Positions 48,307 through 56,949 of a DNA stretch of 64,000 nucleotides are shown piece after piece. Source of the DNA: Heliomicrobium gestii (GTDB lineage: Bacteria > Bacillota > Desulfitobacteriia > Heliobacteriales > Heliobacteriaceae); NCBI RefSeq assembly GCF_009877435.1, contig NZ_WXEX01000004.1:186001-250000 (forward strand), given 5' to 3'. The position numbers and the translations under genes were made by a program. The notes under the pieces are model-generated. The model was given only the letters and a program-made list of their open reading frames with translations. It did not search any database and was not told the origin of the DNA. Within the stretch, counting starts at the first letter, position 1. Every line of letters begins with the position of its first letter.

Positions 48307-48558
48307 TTACTGCATCCGCTTGACACCGTCCACATCGGCCTTGCCCGAATCCTTCGGCACGAAGGATTTACAACAGGTGGACATGCAGTCGCTCGCGGAA
48401 ACAGCGCTCAGTTGCGCCGCCATCGTGGCGTCGACATTGTCCGGCTGATTCGAGCCAAACTTGTCGCTGGCGACGAGGATCTCATTGGCGACACACTTGT
48501 TTCCCGACTGGTAGTAATGGCAGTTGCTGACGATGCAATGGATGTGTTGTTGTGGCAT
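48307..48558 (-). CDS. DUF1540 cysteine-rich protein
   Basis: This 83-residue protein starts from ATG 48558 (AAAGGGGGATGACC upstream). Family pattern: CIVSNCHYYQSGNKCVANEI at the N-terminus and DCMSTCCKSF near the end, six Cys in total, likely metal- or disulphide-stabilised. DUF1540 proteins are small Firmicutes proteins associated with spore formers; reaction and location are unknown. Alternative in-frame starts 12 codons upstream are possible. It stands alone with a terminator. Confidence 0.85.
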   Translation of the reverse strand: MPQQHIHCIVSNCHYYQSGNKCVANEILVASDKFGSNQPDNVDATMAAQLSAVSASDCMSTCCKSFVPKDSGKADVDGVKRMQ

Positions 48559-48636
48559 GGTCATCCCCCTTTGCGTTTTTTTTAGTTTACCCACGCAAAA
48601 GGCGTCTATCCAGCCACCCCTCGATCCCCTACTCGG

Positions 48637-49104
48637 TTAATCGGCGGATTGCGGTCGACCCCACCGTTCCAGCACAAACTGGATGAACCGCCAGACCGGC
48701 CCCGAAGGAAAATGCTCCGGCAATAACTCCTCCAACCGATGGACCGGCGCCGATTCGGGCGGCTCGACCGGTTCGACGATGCGTTCCACCTGTTCCGGCC
48801 CGCCCTCGGCCAACCCGGAGGCATATTCGTCGTAAATGTCCCAGAACTGCTGGGGCGCACGGATGTGCAACCACACGTGACCGCTGATCGGCCCGGGCAG
48901 CGACTCTCGCACCAGCCAATAGACGGCCGGCGCCGTCTCAGCGATCTCCACGTAGACCCAACTGCTGTGGCGGCGTTCCTTCGACGGCGCCTTGTCCCTG
49001 CGGGGCTCCAGCGTCATCAGCCCCTGGCGGAGCAACTTCCAACCCAGCGGCCCCGGTTCAAGGGGCCACAGATCCGGTTTGGAGTATTGGAGGGCCACAT
49101 TCAT
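48637..49104 (-). CDS. Hypothetical protein downstream of a sensor kinase
   Basis: This 155-residue protein starts from ATG 49104 (GAGGTG 8 nt upstream, overlapping the kinase 3' end by translational coupling); the longer frame runs inside the kinase gene. SSWVYVEIAETAPAVYWLVR and WDIYDEYASGLAEGG resemble no family I can name. There are no membrane segments. A Pro/Glu-rich region lies at 100-130. Co-expressed with the PAS kinase, so possibly its regulatory partner. Confidence 0.6.
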   Translation of the reverse strand: MNVALQYSKPDLWPLEPGPLGWKLLRQGLMTLEPRRDKAPSKERRHSSWVYVEIAETAPAVYWLVRESLPGPISGHVWLHIRAPQQFWDIYDEYASGLAEGGPEQVERIVEPVEPPESAPVHRLEELLPEHFPSGPVWRFIQFVLERWGRPQSAD

Positions 49105-49123
49105 TCGCAACACCTCGACGGCA

Positions 49124-50311
49124 TCAACCGGCAAATTCTTCGCCCTTCCACCCCTGATTGTCGATGGGATAGGCGACAACAAAGGTTGTCCCCGACTCCG
49201 GAGACACATCAAAATGGATCCGCCCGTTCAGGTAGCGCTCGGTCAACAGCTTCATGCTGTAGGTGCCGATGCCCCGCCCCTCCCCTTTCGTGGAGAAGGA
49301 GCGCTTGAAGACCTGAAGCTGGACCTCCCGCGTCATGGGGACAGGGTTGTTTACCCAGAATTCCACCGAATCGCCGGCCTTGCGGCAACCGGCGGTGATC
49401 TCCGCGCCGGCGGGCGAGGCCTCGACGGCATTTTTCAGCATGTTTTTTAACACCCGGCGCAGCAGCACCGGCGAGCTGAGAAAGGTGGCATTTTCGGATC
49501 CCTCGTCGATGCGGACAGACCAGCGACCATACTGGTCATTGGCGCAAAACTGGCGCACCAGCCCGTGAAGCAGTTCCCGCGAGCGGATATAGGCGGGGAT
49601 CACCTTGAGCTCATCATTTTCGGCGGCGATCAGATCGCGCTGTTCGGCGATCTCTTCGACGAGACCGCCCGCCACCGACTCCAGCGCGCCGAAAAGGTTC
49701 TTGGCCTCCTGGAGATCGGCCACATCGCGGCCCAACTCCAGCAGCCCCTGCAAGCCGCCGGCTGTGTTCATCACATCGTGGAAAAAGATTCGTTCCAGCA
49801 TCTTGCGCCGTTTTTCGTGGCTGATATCGGTCATGTTCACGATCGAAAAAAACTGCCCCTGCACCTCAATCGGGTTGACGAGGACACGCACGTCGAGGGC
49901 GCGAAAAGATTCACCAAAGCGAACCGATATCCGGCAGTCCTGGCAATCCAATTTCCCCCGGACGCCGTTCATCAAGGCAAAAAAGGCGCCACAGGTCCGG
50001 CAGGGCTCCGCCGTGCCGCAGCCGCCCGTCTCATTCTGGGCGTGGACGCAGCGCAAGACCTCGCCGGGCCGCACCCCCAGAACGTGCTTGGTATCGAAGT
50101 CGCCCAGCAGTTCAAGGAGCGCCGAGTTGCAAAAGATGATCTGCCGCTGCCGGTTGAGCACCATGACGACATGAGGCAGGGCGTTGAAGGCGACACGCAC
50201 GCCTTCCAGTTTTTCGATCAGGTTGGTCTGCGCTTCCACCTCACAGCGGCTCAACCGCTCCGCCAGCGCCTTGGCGCCGAATTCGATGGAAAGAGCGGGT
50301 GTCGATTCCAC
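49124..50311 (-). CDS. PAS-domain sensor histidine kinase with cysteine-rich insert
   Basis: This 395-residue protein starts at GTG 50311 (GAGGTGGGG upstream). No membrane segment is visible, so it is cytosolic. The PAS domain at about 40-165 contains FNALPHVVMVLNRQRQIIFC. Within it lies CVHAQNETGGCG, then CRTCGAFF and CQDCRI, seven Cys that could hold a Fe-S cluster or Zn. H-box FFHDVMNTAGGLQGLLELG carries the phospho-His. N-box is LKNMLKNAVEAS and G-box KGEGRGIGTYSMKLLTERYL. This type (PAS with Cys cluster + HDxxN H-box) probably senses redox or oxygen. No response regulator is adjacent; a small unknown gene follows. Confidence 0.85.
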   Translation of the reverse strand: MESTPALSIEFGAKALAERLSRCEVEAQTNLIEKLEGVRVAFNALPHVVMVLNRQRQIIFCNSALLELLGDFDTKHVLGVRPGEVLRCVHAQNETGGCGTAEPCRTCGAFFALMNGVRGKLDCQDCRISVRFGESFRALDVRVLVNPIEVQGQFFSIVNMTDISHEKRRKMLERIFFHDVMNTAGGLQGLLELGRDVADLQEAKNLFGALESVAGGLVEEIAEQRDLIAAENDELKVIPAYIRSRELLHGLVRQFCANDQYGRWSVRIDEGSENATFLSSPVLLRRVLKNMLKNAVEASPAGAEITAGCRKAGDSVEFWVNNPVPMTREVQLQVFKRSFSTKGEGRGIGTYSMKLLTERYLNGRIHFDVSPESGTTFVVAYPIDNQGWKGEEFAG

Positions 50312-50546
50312 AAGCCCCACCTCTTTACGTATATGAGTGGCCGGCAATCTCCGACAGTCTATGAACAACTGCGATGAACCGCCGCCGATGACCCGCTGTC
50401 AATCAACCGTCGTCATTGAACCGCCGTCAATGAACCACGGTCTTCGACAGCCGCCAAAGGTCGGCATCGATGGCGCCCTGGACGATAACCATCCCGGGCC
50501 ATCTGTCCTTGATACTTTTCTTTGCCTATTCGCGCTTTTGGAATGA

Positions 50547-51113
50547 TCAACCTTCCAACCAAGCCAAAACTTCCGGCGATTTCTTGCGCATCGTCCGGAA
50601 ATCCCCCTGGGGATAGCCGGCGATCAGCGGCGCCACCGCCTGATACTCTGCGGGAACGCCCAGTTCGGCTTTCGCAACTGCGTCGTTGAATAGCCCCAAG
50701 GCAAAGCCGATCCAGCAGGTGCCAATCCCCTGATCCCGCGCCGCCAGCATGATGTTCTGGGCTGCCAGGGCGCAGTCGATGGTCGGGTTGGGACCGGCCG
50801 GTTTGGCGTAGATCACAATCAGCGTCGATGCGTCGTAAAAGATGTTATAGTCCGGATCGGTAAAGAGCGAGCGATACTTCTGTAAGATCGGCCGTGTCTC
50901 ACAGAATTCCAGCATGATCACCTTGGCCTGATCGGAATAGGTTTTCAGCCGCGCTTTATCTTGGATGACAGCGAAGGCCCAGGGCTGGCTGTTCATGGCG
51001 CTCGGCGCTTGGACCGCCGCCGCCAGCAACGCCTCGACCTGCTCCCGTTCCACCGGTTGCTCCGTATATTTGCGCACCGAACGGCGCCCATAGATGACAT
51101 CTCGCAATTCCAT
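50547..51113 (-). CDS. Nitroreductase-family flavoprotein
   Basis: This 188-residue FMN enzyme has the family start RDVIYGRRSVRKYTEQPVE, then AAVQAPSAMNSQPWAFAVI and ALAAQNIMLAARDQGIGTCW, with the C-terminal GYPQGDF. FMN ligands Arg-Arg-Ser-x-Arg and Ser-x-x-Asn-x-Gln-Pro-Trp are intact. Reduces nitro compounds or quinones with NAD(P)H; the specific substrate is unknown. Stands alone. Confidence 0.9.
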   Translation of the reverse strand: MELRDVIYGRRSVRKYTEQPVEREQVEALLAAAVQAPSAMNSQPWAFAVIQDKARLKTYSDQAKVIMLEFCETRPILQKYRSLFTDPDYNIFYDASTLIVIYAKPAGPNPTIDCALAAQNIMLAARDQGIGTCWIGFALGLFNDAVAKAELGVPAEYQAVAPLIAGYPQGDFRTMRKKSPEVLAWLEG

Positions 51114-51181
51114 AGAAACGCTCCCTTATATTATCGTGATTTTCACGGATTACTTTCTATCTTTTCGACAAAATTCGCCAC

Positions 51182-52645
51182 TTACCTTTTCGGCCCTTTC
51201 TCGGCAGCCTTCTCCCCTGCGCCTTCCAGTTCCCCCCGGGCCAGCGAGGCGACGGCGCCGGAGGCGGCCAACAACGACCCGGCGAGAAAGGCCGTCCGCA
51301 ACCCTGCCATAAATCCGGCCGTCCCGTCGACCGCCCCCGGCGCGGCATGCACGCCGGCCTGCCAGGTGACCAGGGCGCTGCTGACGGCGATGCCGAGAAC
51401 CATGCCCACATTGCGCACCGTCGCCAGCACACCGGATCCGATGCCGAGGCGGTGGCGGGGAACGCTGCCCATGACGGCGCTGTTGTTCGGCGCCTGAAAG
51501 ATGCCGGCTCCCAGCCCAAAGATGCTCAACCGCCAGATCACATCAACAGCTTGGGCCTCAGGACGCAAACCGGCCATCAGAAAAAGCGAGACCGCGACGA
51601 GAGACTGGCCGGCAAAGGCCAACCGTCGCGTCCCGAACTTGTCAGAAAGGGTCCCGCTCAGCGGCGACATGACGAGCATCAGCGCCGGCGACACAGTCAG
51701 GACCATCCCGATCCGCCCGGCGTCCATTCGGAGCACCTGTTGCATGAAAAAGGGCAGCAAGAACATCATCGACGATAGGGCCATGAAATTCATCAATCCG
51801 GCAAAATTGGCCGACAAAAAGACCCGGTTTTTAAACAGGCCGAGATCGAGCATGGGCTGCTCCACCCGGCGCTCCCAGGCGACAAAGGCGGCGGCTCCGA
51901 CAGCAAAGAGGGCGAGCAGCGCCACGATCACCGGCGATGTCCATCCCCACTCCTCGCCATAGCTCCCGGCCAGCAAAACGGCGCCAAGGGTAAAGAAGCC
52001 CAAGGCCGCGCCGGCCAAGTCAAAGGACTGGGGACGGGTATCCTGGCGGGCAGGCACCATGCGCAGGCAGAGGAGAAAACCCAGCAGGCCAACAGGGATG
52101 TTGATCAAAAAGATGGCTTTCCAACCGGCCCAGGTGAGCAGGAATCCCCCTAAAGTGGGGCCGAGGGCCAGACCGACGGCGACGACCATCCCGTTCGTCC
52201 CCAAGGCGCGACCCCGTTCCTGCGGCGGAAAGACAGAGGCGATGATGGCGGGGCCGACAGCCATGAACATGCCGGCGCCGATGGCTTGCAGGGCGCGAAA
52301 GGCGACGAGCACCCAGATGGTCGGCGCCAGGGCGCAAAGGGCGGAGGCCGCCGTAAAGAGGGCGATGCCGAGCAACAGGATGCGTTTGAACCCATAGATA
52401 TCGCCGAGACGGCCGTAGGTCAGGATCAGGCTGCCCAACACCAGCAGGTAGGCCATGGTCACCCAACTGACCGTATGCAAGCCGACCTGAAAGACCTGGC
52501 TGAAGGTGGGCAAGGCCACATTGACGACACTGCCGTCGATGGGGCCCATCACACTGGCGGCCATGACCGAAAACAGGATCCACCAGCGGCGCGGATGGGG
52601 CGTAGGCGCGGCGGCAGGCGCAGAAACAGCAGTGTTTTTGTTCAA
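51182..52645 (-). CDS. DHA2-type MFS drug efflux transporter (14 TMS)
   Basis: This 487-residue polytopic protein has about 14 hydrophobic segments. Signatures: SVMAASVMGPIDGSVVNVAL (motif D1 with a Pro-Ile-Asp in place of the usual Leu-Asp), LILTYGRLGDIYGFKR (motif A), GPTLGGFL (motif C), SGTLSDKFGTRR (motif A repeat). It resembles EmrB/LfrA-type multidrug exporters. A short N-terminal Pro/Ala-rich tail faces the cytosol. Likely cotranscribed with the upstream 230-residue membrane protein, 62 nt away. Confidence 0.88.
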   Translation of the reverse strand: MNKNTAVSAPAAAPTPHPRRWWILFSVMAASVMGPIDGSVVNVALPTFSQVFQVGLHTVSWVTMAYLLVLGSLILTYGRLGDIYGFKRILLLGIALFTAASALCALAPTIWVLVAFRALQAIGAGMFMAVGPAIIASVFPPQERGRALGTNGMVVAVGLALGPTLGGFLLTWAGWKAIFLINIPVGLLGFLLCLRMVPARQDTRPQSFDLAGAALGFFTLGAVLLAGSYGEEWGWTSPVIVALLALFAVGAAAFVAWERRVEQPMLDLGLFKNRVFLSANFAGLMNFMALSSMMFLLPFFMQQVLRMDAGRIGMVLTVSPALMLVMSPLSGTLSDKFGTRRLAFAGQSLVAVSLFLMAGLRPEAQAVDVIWRLSIFGLGAGIFQAPNNSAVMGSVPRHRLGIGSGVLATVRNVGMVLGIAVSSALVTWQAGVHAAPGAVDGTAGFMAGLRTAFLAGSLLAASGAVASLARGELEGAGEKAAEKGPKR

Positions 52646-52707
52646 CAGATATCCCCCTCAGGAAGCAAGCATCGATGAAAACGGGATGGCAAGGCCGCCC
52701 GCAGCGT

Positions 52708-53400
52708 TCATGAAAGCGGTGTCGGGATAAAAAATACCCATGGCGCCGTCACCAGGCCCATCCATTTGGCGATTCGCCAGGCCTGTTCATCCGGAATTCC
52801 CTGCTTCGTCAAGACGATGTGATCGAATCGCGCCACCAAAAACCCTGCCAGCGCGGTCGCCACCGCAACGCTGGCAAAGGAACCGGCGCTGGGATGGGGC
52901 AACGTCAGCATCGGCCAGACATTGAAGGCGCCGCTGATCAGGGCCAGCACCATGGCGCCGCTCAGATCGGCCGCATAACCGAGCAGCCAAATTCGCCAGA
53001 GCAAACCGATAAAGGGCTTCCGCTCCAACGGGATGTTGTTGGCGCGCAGCCCAAGGAACAAGACAAGACCATCGACGAACAGGTTTCCAAACAGGAATAA
53101 GAACCAGATCGGCAGGCTGATCGGGACGAACATCAGCATCCAGAAGGGAAAAAAGACGTTGTACAGCGTCACTGTGCTCGTTCCCGGCAGTTTCATTGGC
53201 ATTTCCTCGCCGGTGTACGGCAAGATAATGCCTGATTCACGCTGTCGGTCCACAATCCCTCGGTAGGTTGTCCGCCCTGTGACGGCGTTAATCCTGGCGC
53301 TGGATGAAGCGTCGGGCGCCGTTGCCGCAGGAACCAACAGGTCATCCATTTCACTCGCCTCTTTTCTCATCGCTTCCATCAGGGGATTCTCAGCAATCAC
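52708..53400 (-). CDS. Membrane protein of unknown function
   Basis: This 230-residue protein has a hydrophilic N-terminus (1-75) and about four hydrophobic segments at 78-95, 98-120, 135-160 and 170-190 (FFPFWMLMFVPISLPIW). I do not recognise a family. Start ATG with AGTGTGATTG upstream is weak; a start at M8 is possible. It precedes the MFS pump on the same strand. Confidence 0.65.
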   Translation of the reverse strand: MIAENPLMEAMRKEASEMDDLLVPAATAPDASSSARINAVTGRTTYRGIVDRQRESGIILPYTGEEMPMKLPGTSTVTLYNVFFPFWMLMFVPISLPIWFLFLFGNLFVDGLVLFLGLRANNIPLERKPFIGLLWRIWLLGYAADLSGAMVLALISGAFNVWPMLTLPHPSAGSFASVAVATALAGFLVARFDHIVLTKQGIPDEQAWRIAKWMGLVTAPWVFFIPTPLS

Positions 53401-53553
53401 ACTTCAATGAAAAAGGGCTATCTGGCGAAAATGGCTACTCGGCGGGATAGTGCGCTGATAGAATCGTAAAACTAGTGACGGTATCCCGGCATGCACGGGG
53501 AACCAATCGCCTTTTACACAAAATTACGCGCTTAACCGGATTGGAGGACGATC

Positions 53554-53937
53554 ATGAAGATCAAACTTGCCAGTGTATTTGTGGACGATCAAGATAAGGC
53601 GCTGACGTTTTATACAGAGGTATTGGGTTTTGTTAAAAAATCAGACGTCTCGGTCGGCGACTATAAATGGTTAACCGTTGTCTCTCCGGAAGGGCCTGAC
53701 GATATCGAGTTGGTCCTTGAGCCAAACGTCAATCCTGCTGCCAAGACCTATCAGACAGCGCTGTTTGCGCAAGGGATACCCCTCACGGCCTTTTTTGTGG
53801 ACGATATTGAGGCAGAATACGCGAGAATGACGGCGTTGGGAGTGGTGTTCCGTAAGAAACCGACAAAAATGGAGTGGGGATCCTTCGCCATCTTTGAAGA
53901 TACTTGTGGAAACCATATCCAGATTCAACAGGTCTAA
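53554..53937 (+). CDS. VOC-family (glyoxalase/bleomycin-resistance fold) protein
   Basis: This 127-residue protein has ATG behind GGAGGACG. It contains one vicinal-oxygen-chelate module: VFVDDQDKALTFYTEVLGF, WLTVVSPEGPDDIELVLE, FFVDDIEAEYARMTALG and FEDTCGNHIQIQQ. The metal-site Glu (ELVLE) is kept and one Gln/His position is changed. Homologues act as dioxygenases, isomerases or binding proteins; the substrate is unknown. Monocistronic and stands alone. Confidence 0.85.
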   Translation: MKIKLASVFVDDQDKALTFYTEVLGFVKKSDVSVGDYKWLTVVSPEGPDDIELVLEPNVNPAAKTYQTALFAQGIPLTAFFVDDIEAEYARMTALGVVFRKKPTKMEWGSFAIFEDTCGNHIQIQQV

Positions 53938-54134
53938 ACCTTGCCGCCTGGCGCGATTGGGACAATTGGCGCGATTGGGGTTGCCGTTCAACTACCTAAA
54001 CGAATGGACGGGACATGCCCAAGGACCCGCCTGGCGATGAAAACATCGTAACCATCAAAATCTTGGCACATCCGGAATGCCTGAAAAATTTGTCTTTTTT
54101 ATAGTATAACGGATAAAGGGCCTGTCGGAGTGTC

Positions 54135-54181
54135 GAAAAACAACCCCCGCTCAGCAGTCCATCAGGATTTGCCGGCGGGGT
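54135..54181 (-). terminator. Terminator of the SGNH hydrolase gene
   Basis: ACCCCGC/GCGGGGT minus-strand stem followed by TTGTTTTT. Confidence 0.7.
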
Positions 54182-54196
54182 CTGGCTCACTTGTAT

Positions 54197-54790
54197 TTAT
54201 TTTACGAACGGTCGCAATGCGGCAACCGCCGCCTCTCCCATGCGGGCGTATCCCTGGCGGTTCGGGTGACAATCGCCTGAGGCCAGGTCGGGATGGAGGG
54301 AACGGCCATCGGCGGCAACAAGGGATGGGAAGAAATCGATCACCGGCGGCGCCTGACCCCCCCATTGCCGCATCGCCGGCGCCAGCATCACCTCCAGGTG
54401 ATCCTGCATCAAGGCGCGAAACTCCAGGAGGCGCGTCTGGAAAGGCTCATCGCTCATGGGACCGGTCAATCCGATGACCGGGAGGCAGCGGGCGATGAGG
54501 ATCCGTTCGACCATGTCCTGGTAGTGGCGCAGGCTTTTCGCCGGCGATAGGAGGGTGTAGGCGTCATTGGCCCCGCCGGTGATGATGACGATGGAGCGGG
54601 GCTCCACATCGGGCAGGATGTTGATCAATTCGCGGCGCATATCATCGGTCGTCGCGCCGTTGACGCCCAGATTAACAACGGGGCAGGCGAGCGTCCGCGC
54701 CACCATAGCGGTCCAGGAGTCGTCCGGTCCGTAGGGGAATCCCCAGGTCAGCGAATCGCCAACGGCAAACATCGCCGGTGTCTCATACAT
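54197..54790 (-). CDS. SGNH/GDSL-family hydrolase
   Basis: This 197-residue protein starts from ATG 54790 (AGAGGTGGAAGGG). Block I FAVGDSLTWGF has the nucleophile Ser, block II LGVNGATT the Gly, block III TGGANDA the Asn, and block V DCHPNRQGY the Asp and His. No signal peptide, so cytosolic. Lipase/esterase-type reaction; substrate unknown. Intact; own terminator. Confidence 0.9.
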   Translation of the reverse strand: MYETPAMFAVGDSLTWGFPYGPDDSWTAMVARTLACPVVNLGVNGATTDDMRRELINILPDVEPRSIVIITGGANDAYTLLSPAKSLRHYQDMVERILIARCLPVIGLTGPMSDEPFQTRLLEFRALMQDHLEVMLAPAMRQWGGQAPPVIDFFPSLVAADGRSLHPDLASGDCHPNRQGYARMGEAAVAALRPFVK

Positions 54791-54951
54791 ATCCCTTCCA
54801 CCTCTGCACGGGTTTGTCTCGGTAGTGCTCGCGATTATTATCCACCATCGACGGCGCTTCTGCAACCGGGAGGGGGATGCTCAGGAGAGAGTTGCGCAGA
54901 ACAGGGATGGTCAAAACAAGGGCTGCACGCACGGGTTTTATCATGGAAAAG

Positions 54952-54982
54952 ACAAAACGGCCCGGTTTGCGGCCGGACCGTT
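54952..54982 (-). terminator. Terminator of the FliD-like gene
   Basis: AACGGTCCGG/CCGGGCCGTT stem (one G-U), followed by TTGTCTTTT on the minus strand. Confidence 0.7.
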
Positions 54983-55045
54983 GATCGACAATGAATAGGC
55001 GGTTGAACATTGATTCATTGACGGTCGATAGGCGGGTCAAGTGAA

Positions 55046-56350
55046 TCAGATATAGGAGTCGTAAAAACTGCCTGTGCCAAACATCTGCGGCATAAAGAGG
55101 CCCAGATTCGCATTTTGCATGTACATGCCCAGTTGCTGGCGCGTCAGGCTGTTCATGCTCCCGCCGCCATACCGGACAGCCGGCGCCGCCAGCGACGACG
55201 GGGACGTGGAAGAGACACCCTGGGCGAACTGGCCGACCTTGTAGGCAAAGCCGCTGTACCCGGCCATCGTCTCTTCAACGCGGTTGGGGTTGTCGGCTAA
55301 CGCGGATTTCAGCTTATCGGCGTCCACCTTCAACTGGTTGCCGGAGGTGACGGTGATGCCCATATCCTTCAGCTCGTTGCGGCTGTCGGAGACGTAGCGA
55401 TCCATCCCCCGGCTCAAGGTGGAACTGAGCAGGCTGGCGTTTTTCTGGAGCACATTGCTGGTGCTGTTAAAGGATTTGACAAAACCGTTGATCTCGTCGG
55501 TGATCGCGCCGTTGTCGTAGCCGACCTTCACCGCCACATCGCCGACCGTGGTCGCCTTCAGGGTAAGGTTGACCTTGCCCGCGTCGAGCTTCACTTCGTT
55601 GCTCTGGCTCGTAAAGGCCGCGCCGTTCACTGTATATTGAGCGTTCTGAGCGGTTGTCGTCTGGTTATCGGCGTCGCTGGCTGAGACCAGGCTGCCCACC
55701 GTGTCTGTGATCGTAAAGGCGTTGTCGGTTCCGGTTTTTTGCCCGGTCAACTTGAGTTGGCTCTTCGCCACGCCGCCGGAGGTCGTATTGACCACCTGGG
55801 CGGTGACGCCCGCAGCAGCGTTGTTGATGGCGTCGGCCATCTTTTGCAGGACCGTCTTCGCCGTATCGCCGGCGCTTACATCGACGGCCACACTCCGGCT
55901 GACACCGTTGCCGGTGATGGTGAACTTGTTCGTTCCCGCCGCAAATCCGGCGTCGCCGGAAAGGGCGGTCGCTGTAAAGGCGCTGCCGGTGTTCTCTTGG
56001 GCTTTGGCCACTTGCGAGACACCCACATTGTAGGCGGCAAAGGCGGCATGCTTCGCGGCTGTGCCGGCCACAGCGGCAGAGCCGCCCGCGTCAACGCTCC
56101 GCCGGTCAAAGACGTTTTCGCTGCCTGCGAGATCCTTCGCCTGCTTTGCCAGGTCAACGAATTGATCCCGGGCGGTTTGCACCGTCGAAAGGTAGCGGTT
56201 GCGGTTTGCCAGCAGCGTCGATCCCGGTGTGACAGATGGCACAAAAGGCGTGTATGCGGAAGCGGCAGGCGAGGTCAGCGAACTCACCAGCGATGTCCGA
56301 TAGGCGCCGATATACCGGCTTAACCCGACAGAATTGACTGGACCGACCAT
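55046..56350 (-). CDS. FliD-like flagellar hook-associated protein
   Basis: This 434-residue protein. N-terminal ~80 residues are partly disordered (unlike FliD of normal size), then a flagellin-IN type motif (TGNGVSRSVAVDVSAGDTAK, then LQKMADAINNAA) and a C-terminal coiled coil with RGMDRYVSDSRNELKDMGIT and QLKVDADKLKSALADNPNRV, as in FliD C-termini. The last 70 residues end FGTGSFYDSYI. It would sit as filament cap or hook-filament junction. It stands alone, not in a flagellar operon, so an orphan paralogue is likely. Start has GGAGGTGTC upstream. Confidence 0.7.
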   Translation of the reverse strand: MVGPVNSVGLSRYIGAYRTSLVSSLTSPAASAYTPFVPSVTPGSTLLANRNRYLSTVQTARDQFVDLAKQAKDLAGSENVFDRRSVDAGGSAAVAGTAAKHAAFAAYNVGVSQVAKAQENTGSAFTATALSGDAGFAAGTNKFTITGNGVSRSVAVDVSAGDTAKTVLQKMADAINNAAAGVTAQVVNTTSGGVAKSQLKLTGQKTGTDNAFTITDTVGSLVSASDADNQTTTAQNAQYTVNGAAFTSQSNEVKLDAGKVNLTLKATTVGDVAVKVGYDNGAITDEINGFVKSFNSTSNVLQKNASLLSSTLSRGMDRYVSDSRNELKDMGITVTSGNQLKVDADKLKSALADNPNRVEETMAGYSGFAYKVGQFAQGVSSTSPSSLAAPAVRYGGGSMNSLTRQQLGMYMQNANLGLFMPQMFGTGSFYDSYI

Positions 56351-56472
56351 GACGACACCTCCTTCGTGTCGCTTCTTCCTGAAGGAGAAAGAAACTAGGA
56401 CGTGGTTAAAGGAGGATAGATCTATGCAAAATTATCCTCTCACAGGTTAAGCCGGCTGTCAATATCCGGCAA

Positions 56473-56522
56473 GAAAAAACAGACCCTCCCTTCTTACTTT
56501 TTTTATCGGTCAGAAGGGAGGG
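56473..56522 (-). terminator. Terminator of the MazG-like gene
   Basis: CCCTCCCTTCT/AGAAGGGAGGG 11-bp stem; minus-strand T6 follows. Confidence 0.8.
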
Positions 56523-56567
56523 CGGATTTATGGTTTTTGGGCCATGTTTTTAATCCGGCATACGCTT

Positions 56568-56885
56568 TCAATCTTCCACTCGCATCAGCACAATTCTTTC
56601 CCGGAAGGACCCTCGTTCCTGTCGCTTCTGATCAGCCAGCGCGACGAGTTCCGCCCAGGAGAGGCCGTCACACCCGGAGAGCGCAATGAGGACCTCCAGG
56701 ATATCGGCCAATTCCTCCGGGTTGCCGGACTCGAGGTACTCCTGCAACTCCTCTTGAAGTTTGGCGAGGAGGAGTTCGCGATACTCGGCGTCATCGGCAA
56801 CGCGTATTTCAGGGTACTTGCCGTCGCGGAGAATGATTTGGGGGATGAGGTCGCGGACGAGCTTGTTGTGGGGGAAGGTGGACAT
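56568..56885 (-). CDS. MazG-like / PRA-PH-type pyrophosphohydrolase
   Basis: This 105-residue protein starts from ATG 56885 (GAAAGGAGCGCG). All-alpha NTP-PPase fold: NKLVRDLIPQII, LLLAKLQEELQEYLES, NPEELADILEVLIAL (Glu-x2-Glu plus Glu-x2-Asp metal site, EELQEY and ELADIL). Such short enzymes hydrolyse nucleotide triphosphates or related compounds. It lies 65 nt after the helicase gene on the same strand; house-cleaning or defence-related nucleotide removal are both possible. Confidence 0.82.
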   Translation of the reverse strand: MSTFPHNKLVRDLIPQIILRDGKYPEIRVADDAEYRELLLAKLQEELQEYLESGNPEELADILEVLIALSGCDGLSWAELVALADQKRQERGSFRERIVLMRVED

Positions 56886-56949
56886 GGCGCGCGCTCCTTT
56901 CTCTAGAAAAATCCCATCGGCGCTAGGGACGTTGCTGGGCTGCCTCGCT

